Below are positions 60,515 to 64,000 of a DNA stretch of 64,000 nucleotides, piece by piece. The position numbers and the translations under genes are program-made. Numbering within the stretch: position 1 is the first letter of the stretch; each line of letters starts with the position of its first letter. The notes below the pieces were generated by a model. The model searched no databases and was not told the DNA's origin. It saw only the letters and a list, made by a program, of their open reading frames with translations. Source of the DNA: Alteromonas sp. RKMC-009 (GTDB lineage Bacteria > Pseudomonadota > Gammaproteobacteria > Enterobacterales > Alteromonadaceae); the NCBI RefSeq assembly GCF_003584565.2, contig NZ_CP031010.1, forward strand, positions 372,001 through 436,000, given 5' to 3'.

Positions 60515-61930
60515 TTACCCCAGTTTATAAGCGTTTTTCGCCAGATTATAAGACAGCTGCTGTGCCAGTTCGGCGGCTTCCCAGTCGGCAACGCGGTGCT
60601 CAACGACCAGTTGCGCCAGGAAACGGCAGTCGATACGACGGGCCACATCGTGACGGGCCGGAATAGACAGGAACGCGCGGGTGTCGTCGTTAAAACCAAC
60701 GGTGTTGTAGAAACCGGCAGTTTCGGTAACGTTGTGACGGAAACGCAGCATGCCTTCCGGGCTGTCGTGGAACCACCACGCCGGACCCAGCTTCAGGCAC
60801 GGATAGTGACCGGCCAGCGGTGCGAGTTCACGGGCATACACGGTTTCATCCAGGGTAAACAGGATGATATTCAGATTCGCTTCGTTACCGTACTTGTTCA
60901 GCAATGGCTTCAGTGCGTTAACGTAGTCAGTCTGCATAGGAATATCGTGGCCTTTATCGCGGCCGAATTTCTTAAACAGGCTTTCGTTATGGTTACGGAA
61001 TGATCCCGGGTGGATTTGCATCACCATACCATCTTCCACACTCATACCGGCCAGTTCGGTAAGCATCTGTGCACGGAACAGTTCCTGCTCTGCGGCTGAG
61101 GAATCCCCTGACAGCACTTTCGCAAACAGGCTTTCGCATTCAGCGGCAGATAAATCTGCGGTGGCGGCAGTCGGGTGGCCGTGGTCTGTAGCGGTAGCGC
61201 CGTGTTCACGGAATACCTGACGGCGCTGACGCAATGCGGCCAGATAACCCTGCCAGCTGGTGGTGTCTTCGCCGGTGATATCACCCAGTTTAGCGATGTT
61301 ATCTACGAAATCTTCGCGGGATGCATCTACCACGTCGTCAGGACGGAAGGTGGTGATAACGCGCTTGTCCCAGCCGGTGCCTTTAATCGCGCCGTGATGA
61401 GTCAGCGGATCCAGTGCGCCTTCAGTGGTGGCAATTAACTCAATGTTAAAGCGGTCCATCAGTGCACGGGGTTTGTATTCAGGCTTCGCCAGCTCTTTGG
61501 TGATGAACTCGTAGTAGTCCATAGCGTTGTCTGAGCACAGCATGTCGGTAAGACCGAACACGTTTTTAAATACGGTGTCGAGCCACATGCGCGACGGTGT
61601 ACCCGGAAACAGGTAGTAGTGGTCAGCGAACAGCTGCCAGATTTTACGCGGATCTGCTTCAGACTCACCGCCATCCCAGCGGCGGATGCCTAACTGCTCA
61701 AGGGTGATACCCTGAGAATACAACATACGAAACACGTAGTGATCAGGCAGAATAAACAGTTCGGTAGCATTACCGAAGTTTTCGTCGTAGGCAAACCAGC
61801 GCGGATCAGTATGTCCATGAGGGCTGATAATAGGCAAGTCCCTGACAGACTGATACAACTCACGGGCGATGCCGCGGGTCTTTTCATCAACCGGAAAAAG
61901 CCTGTCTTCATGAAGTAAAATCGGTTTCAT
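60515..61930 (-). CDS. uxaC: Uronate isomerase
   Basis: 471 aa, equal to E. coli UxaC (470). ISPHGHTDPRWF (about residue 35) holds the metal-site His pair. FRPDDVVDASREDFVD, MVMQIHPGSFRNHN and RHDVARRIDCRFLA are conserved in the amidohydrolase-fold isomerase. It interconverts galacturonate/tagaturonate and glucuronate/fructuronate, the first intracellular step for pectin-derived uronate. Confidence 0.95.
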   Translation of the reverse strand: MKPILLHEDRLFPVDEKTRGIARELYQSVRDLPIISPHGHTDPRWFAYDENFGNATELFILPDHYVFRMLYSQGITLEQLGIRRWDGGESEADPRKIWQLFADHYYLFPGTPSRMWLDTVFKNVFGLTDMLCSDNAMDYYEFITKELAKPEYKPRALMDRFNIELIATTEGALDPLTHHGAIKGTGWDKRVITTFRPDDVVDASREDFVDNIAKLGDITGEDTTSWQGYLAALRQRRQVFREHGATATDHGHPTAATADLSAAECESLFAKVLSGDSSAAEQELFRAQMLTELAGMSVEDGMVMQIHPGSFRNHNESLFKKFGRDKGHDIPMQTDYVNALKPLLNKYGNEANLNIILFTLDETVYARELAPLAGHYPCLKLGPAWWFHDSPEGMLRFRHNVTETAGFYNTVGFNDDTRAFLSIPARHDVARRIDCRFLAQLVVEHRVADWEAAELAQQLSYNLAKNAYKLG

Positions 61931-61943
61931 AACATTCTCTTTT

Positions 61944-63431
61944 TTAAAGGGTTACGCCTCGTTTCCAAATAGCAATTTCATGACTGCCATTCTTCTCATT
62001 ACAGGTAAGTTGTCCTGACGCTGTAGTGAGACAAAGTTGGTACAACTGTGCTGCGCAGTCGTCAATACTGACGCCTTGCAGCACTTGTCCCGCATTGAAG
62101 TCAATCCAGTGTGGTTTTTGTTCTGCTATTCTGGAATTTGACGATATTTTTATTGTGGGTACAGGGAACCCGAGCGGTGTACCGCGCCCGGTGGTGAATA
62201 AAACGATATGAGCGCCACTGGCGGCCAGGGCCGTTGAACTGACAGCGTCGTTACCCGGCGCCTGCAGCAGTGACAAACCTTTCTGGTGAACAGGTTCACC
62301 GTATTTCAGTACGCCGCCGACAGCCGCCTGGCCGCCTTTCTGCACCGCACCGAGGGATTTTTCTTCCAGTGTCGTTAAACCGCCGGCTTTGTTACCCGGG
62401 GACGGGTTTTCGTAAACTGGCTGGTTATGGTCGAGGAAGTATTGTTTGAATTCGTTGACCAGTGAAACAATGTCGTTGAACACAGGCTCAGACACGGCGC
62501 GGTCCATCAGCAACTGTTCTGCACCGAACATTTCCGGGGTTTCTGTTTGCAGTACGGTGCCGCCGATGCCGGTTAAAATGTCGGTCATGCGGCCAACCAG
62601 CGGGTTAGCGGTAATACCGCTGAACGCATCACTGCCGCCGCATTTAACGCCCAGAACCAGTTCCGAGGCGGGGATCAGTTCCCGTTTATCGGCACCCACC
62701 GGTTTCAGCATTTCGTAAACCAGACGGATCCCTTCTTCAATTTCGTCGCCTACCTGCTGTGAATTGTAATAACGCAGGCGGTCTTCAGGTTTATCTACCA
62801 GCTCCAGCATGGCTGAAAGCTGGTTGTTCTCGCAGCCAAGACCAACGATTAAAACAGCACCGGCATTAGGATGGGAAGCCAGTGCTGCCAGAATTGCGCG
62901 GGTATCTGTTAAATCGTCGCCCAGCTGCGAGCAACCAAAGGGATGAGTAAAAGCGCGGAATCCGTCACACTCGTTGGCAAAACGGCGCTCACACTCTGAA
63001 GCAATGCGCTCTGCAGTGCGGTTTACGCAGCCAACTGTATTGATAATCCATATTTCGTTGCGGATCCCAACCTTACCATTTTCCCTGCGATAGCCCATAA
63101 ACGTGCCATCTGTGGCATTGCTCCCGGTGGCACTTTTCTTCAGGTCTTTCCACGTGTATGCTTCCTGACCGCTGAGATTGGTTTTCAGGTTGTGGCTGTG
63201 AATATGGGCACCGGCGGCAACATCTTCTGTTAAATGACCAATGGGAAAGCCATATTTAACAATGTTTTCACCGGCCTTCATGGCCTTCAGGGCAACCTTA
63301 TGTCCCGCGGGGATAGCATCAGCCAGGGTAAGCTCAAGATCATTGTTTTGGATACCCGCCTCTAAGTCCATTGTTGCTACGGCAACATTGTCCTGCGGAT
63401 GAACCTGAATCAATTGGGTTTGGTCTTGCAT
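61944..63431 (-). CDS. uxaA: Altronate dehydratase
   Basis: 495 aa UxaA with an N-terminal SAF domain (about 1-90, AIPAGHKVALKAMKAGENIVK) and the catalytic UxaA/GarD domain: NTVGCVNRTAERIA, THPFGCSQLGDD, LGCENNQLSA and LGVKCGGSDAFSGITANP. It dehydrates altronate to KDG, using iron. ATG 63431 has AGGAG seven bases upstream. It is the first gene of the uronate operon, behind a promoter with a perfect 18-base operator. Confidence 0.94.
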   Translation of the reverse strand: MQDQTQLIQVHPQDNVAVATMDLEAGIQNNDLELTLADAIPAGHKVALKAMKAGENIVKYGFPIGHLTEDVAAGAHIHSHNLKTNLSGQEAYTWKDLKKSATGSNATDGTFMGYRRENGKVGIRNEIWIINTVGCVNRTAERIASECERRFANECDGFRAFTHPFGCSQLGDDLTDTRAILAALASHPNAGAVLIVGLGCENNQLSAMLELVDKPEDRLRYYNSQQVGDEIEEGIRLVYEMLKPVGADKRELIPASELVLGVKCGGSDAFSGITANPLVGRMTDILTGIGGTVLQTETPEMFGAEQLLMDRAVSEPVFNDIVSLVNEFKQYFLDHNQPVYENPSPGNKAGGLTTLEEKSLGAVQKGGQAAVGGVLKYGEPVHQKGLSLLQAPGNDAVSSTALAASGAHIVLFTTGRGTPLGFPVPTIKISSNSRIAEQKPHWIDFNAGQVLQGVSIDDCAAQLYQLCLTTASGQLTCNEKNGSHEIAIWKRGVTL

Positions 63432-63499
63432 ACTTACACTCCTGCTGGCGAAAGGCACCGTTAATTCTGTTAAGACAATGGGAACAGTTTCTTAACATG

Positions 63500-63543
63500 A
63501 ATGCCACCGGTGGCATTGTAGGTCAGAATAAACAGCGGATCAA
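63500..63543 (-). promoter_or_regulatory. Promoter and LacI-type operator of the uronate operon
   Basis: AATGCCACCGGTGGCATT (63500-63517) is a perfect 18-base palindrome. On the minus strand TTGATC (63543-63538) and TACAAT (63520-63515) form a promoter with 17-base spacing, and the operator overlaps the -10. The layout copies that of the pectin hydrolase operon. Confidence 0.78.
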
Positions 63544-63563
63544 TCTTCATCAGCGAAATTCTT

Positions 63564-64000
63564 TTACTTTTCTGCTTTGCGGGTGGACTCACGAATGATC
63601 AGGTGAGGTTTCACCAGATAACTTTCCATGTCGTCCGTCGGTTTGTTCTCGATCATCGCAATAATTTTCTTCGCAGCCAGTGATGCCATGGCTGTTACCG
63701 GGCGCTTCACTGTGGTCAGCGACGGGATCACTCTGGCAGCCAGCAAGTTATCATCGAATCCGGCAATAGACAGTTCTTCCGGCACGCGTATACCCATTTC
63801 GTGAGCGACTTTCAGTACGCCGGCGGCCATTTCGTCGTTGTTGGCAAAAATGACTGCAGGGCGGGATGACTGAATAAGCAAACTGCGGGCACATTCGATA
63901 CCGCTTTCGTAACTGTTTTTACCTTCGATAACGCGGTTGTCAGGTAAATCGATGCCCAGCTCGCGCAGGGTATCGCGGAAACCTTCAAGTCGCTCAATGG
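63564..64000 (-). CDS. LacI-family regulator, N-terminus off the window
   Basis: The last about 145 codons of a LacI/GalR effector domain: ERLEGFRDTLRELGI, RPAVIFANNDEMAAGVLKVA, IAGFDDNLLAARVIPSLTTV and the C-terminal HLIIRESTRK. The helix-turn-helix should lie beyond 64000. It precedes uxaA on the same strand, with the 18-base operator between. It is the best candidate to bind all three TGCYACCGGTRGCA sites in this window, with a uronate intermediate such as KDG as likely effector (inference). Confidence 0.88.
   Translation of the reverse strand, partial: IERLEGFRDTLRELGIDLPDNRVIEGKNSYESGIECARSLLIQSSRPAVIFANNDEMAAGVLKVAHEMGIRVPEELSIAGFDDNLLAARVIPSLTTVKRPVTAMASLAAKKIIAMIENKPTDDMESYLVKPHLIIRESTRKAEK

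Noticed and set aside
59050..60699. 549-residue version of the uronate reductase
   Set aside because: The extra 63 residues are an out-of-frame reading of the uxaC 3' end; ATG 60510 directly follows uxaC and gives the normal family length.
63812..63997. 61-residue minus-strand open frame at the right edge
   Set aside because: It is an alternative frame of the LacI effector domain, which reads through the same bases with conserved motifs.
1..64000. CRISPR arrays, tRNA, rRNA and prophage genes
   Set aside because: I saw no regularly spaced repeats, no cloverleaf or rRNA-like sequence, and no phage structural or integrase genes apart from the IS transposase.

Overview
This window reads as the chromosome of a marine, polysaccharide-degrading gammaproteobacterium, most likely Alteromonas or a close relative (Alteromonadaceae). 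The evidence is gene content: a Shewanella/Alteromonas-type GlcNAc pathway (NagB-II, BadF-type NagK, NagX and LacI-type NagR in place of the enterobacterial NagB/PTS route), four large TonB-dependent receptors (TBDRs) of the Xanthomonas/Caulobacter type beside surface hydrolases, LacI-family sugar regulators, and a sulfated-exopolysaccharide locus. The species assignment is inference. No rRNA, tRNA or CRISPR was found.

Layout. (1) 1-10.3 kb, amino-sugar locus: nagA (cut by the window edge), nagB-II, nagK and nagX run leftward; nagR, a TBDR and a GH89 alpha-N-acetylglucosaminidase lipoprotein run rightward. Two copies of one 16-base operator-like sequence sit in front of the two arms. (2) 10.3-21.3 kb, core genes: M20 peptidase, Nudix hydrolase, a gluconate unit (gntP, gntK, gntR with matching palindromes), vapBC, ycjX-ycjF, an MscS channel and a ThrE-type exporter. 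(3) 21.3-35.9 kb, an AT-rich exopolysaccharide island in two convergent arms. The right-going arm is the export machine (outer-membrane barrel, short OPX protein, Wzc-like tyrosine kinase). The left-going arm is the assembly set (two sulfotransferases, Wzy, two GT4s, a nucleotidyltransferase-fold protein, Wzx, a GH99/GH71-like protein). An IS3-family element lies between them. (4) 35.9-37.6 kb: PrpA-like phosphatase, ppnP and a VanZ-like protein. (5) 37.6-48.3 kb, pectin locus: pectinesterase, GH28, alpha/beta esterase, GH43 and GH105 run leftward; a TBDR and a CE12-type rhamnogalacturonan acetylesterase run rightward. (6) 48.3-57.5 kb: an orphan antitoxin-like gene, a TBDR, a PHP-domain lipoprotein, an ECF sigma factor, a FecR-type anti-sigma and a second TBDR, paralogous to the first but carrying a signalling STN domain. 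(7) 57.5-64 kb: uronate catabolism (kdgK, eda, uxuB-type reductase, uxaC, uxaA) and the 3' part of a LacI-family regulator.

How it fits together. Pectin fragments would be de-esterified and cut at the cell surface, imported by the TBDR, trimmed by GH105/GH43/GH28 and fed through UxaC, the reductase, UxaA, KdgK and Eda to pyruvate and glyceraldehyde-3-phosphate. Three near-identical palindromes (core TGCYACCGGTRGCA), each overlapping a promoter, tie the pectin hydrolase operon, the pectin TBDR and the uronate operon into one predicted LacI regulon.

Most notable: three separate TBDR genes are each followed by a strong hairpin-plus-T-run that abuts the ribosome binding site of the hydrolase downstream; homologues of HGSNAT (NagX) and NAGLU (GH89) share one operator-linked locus; a FecIR signalling unit is joined to a PHP hydrolase and a receptor pair; and the sulfated exopolysaccharide cluster has a two-part exporter.
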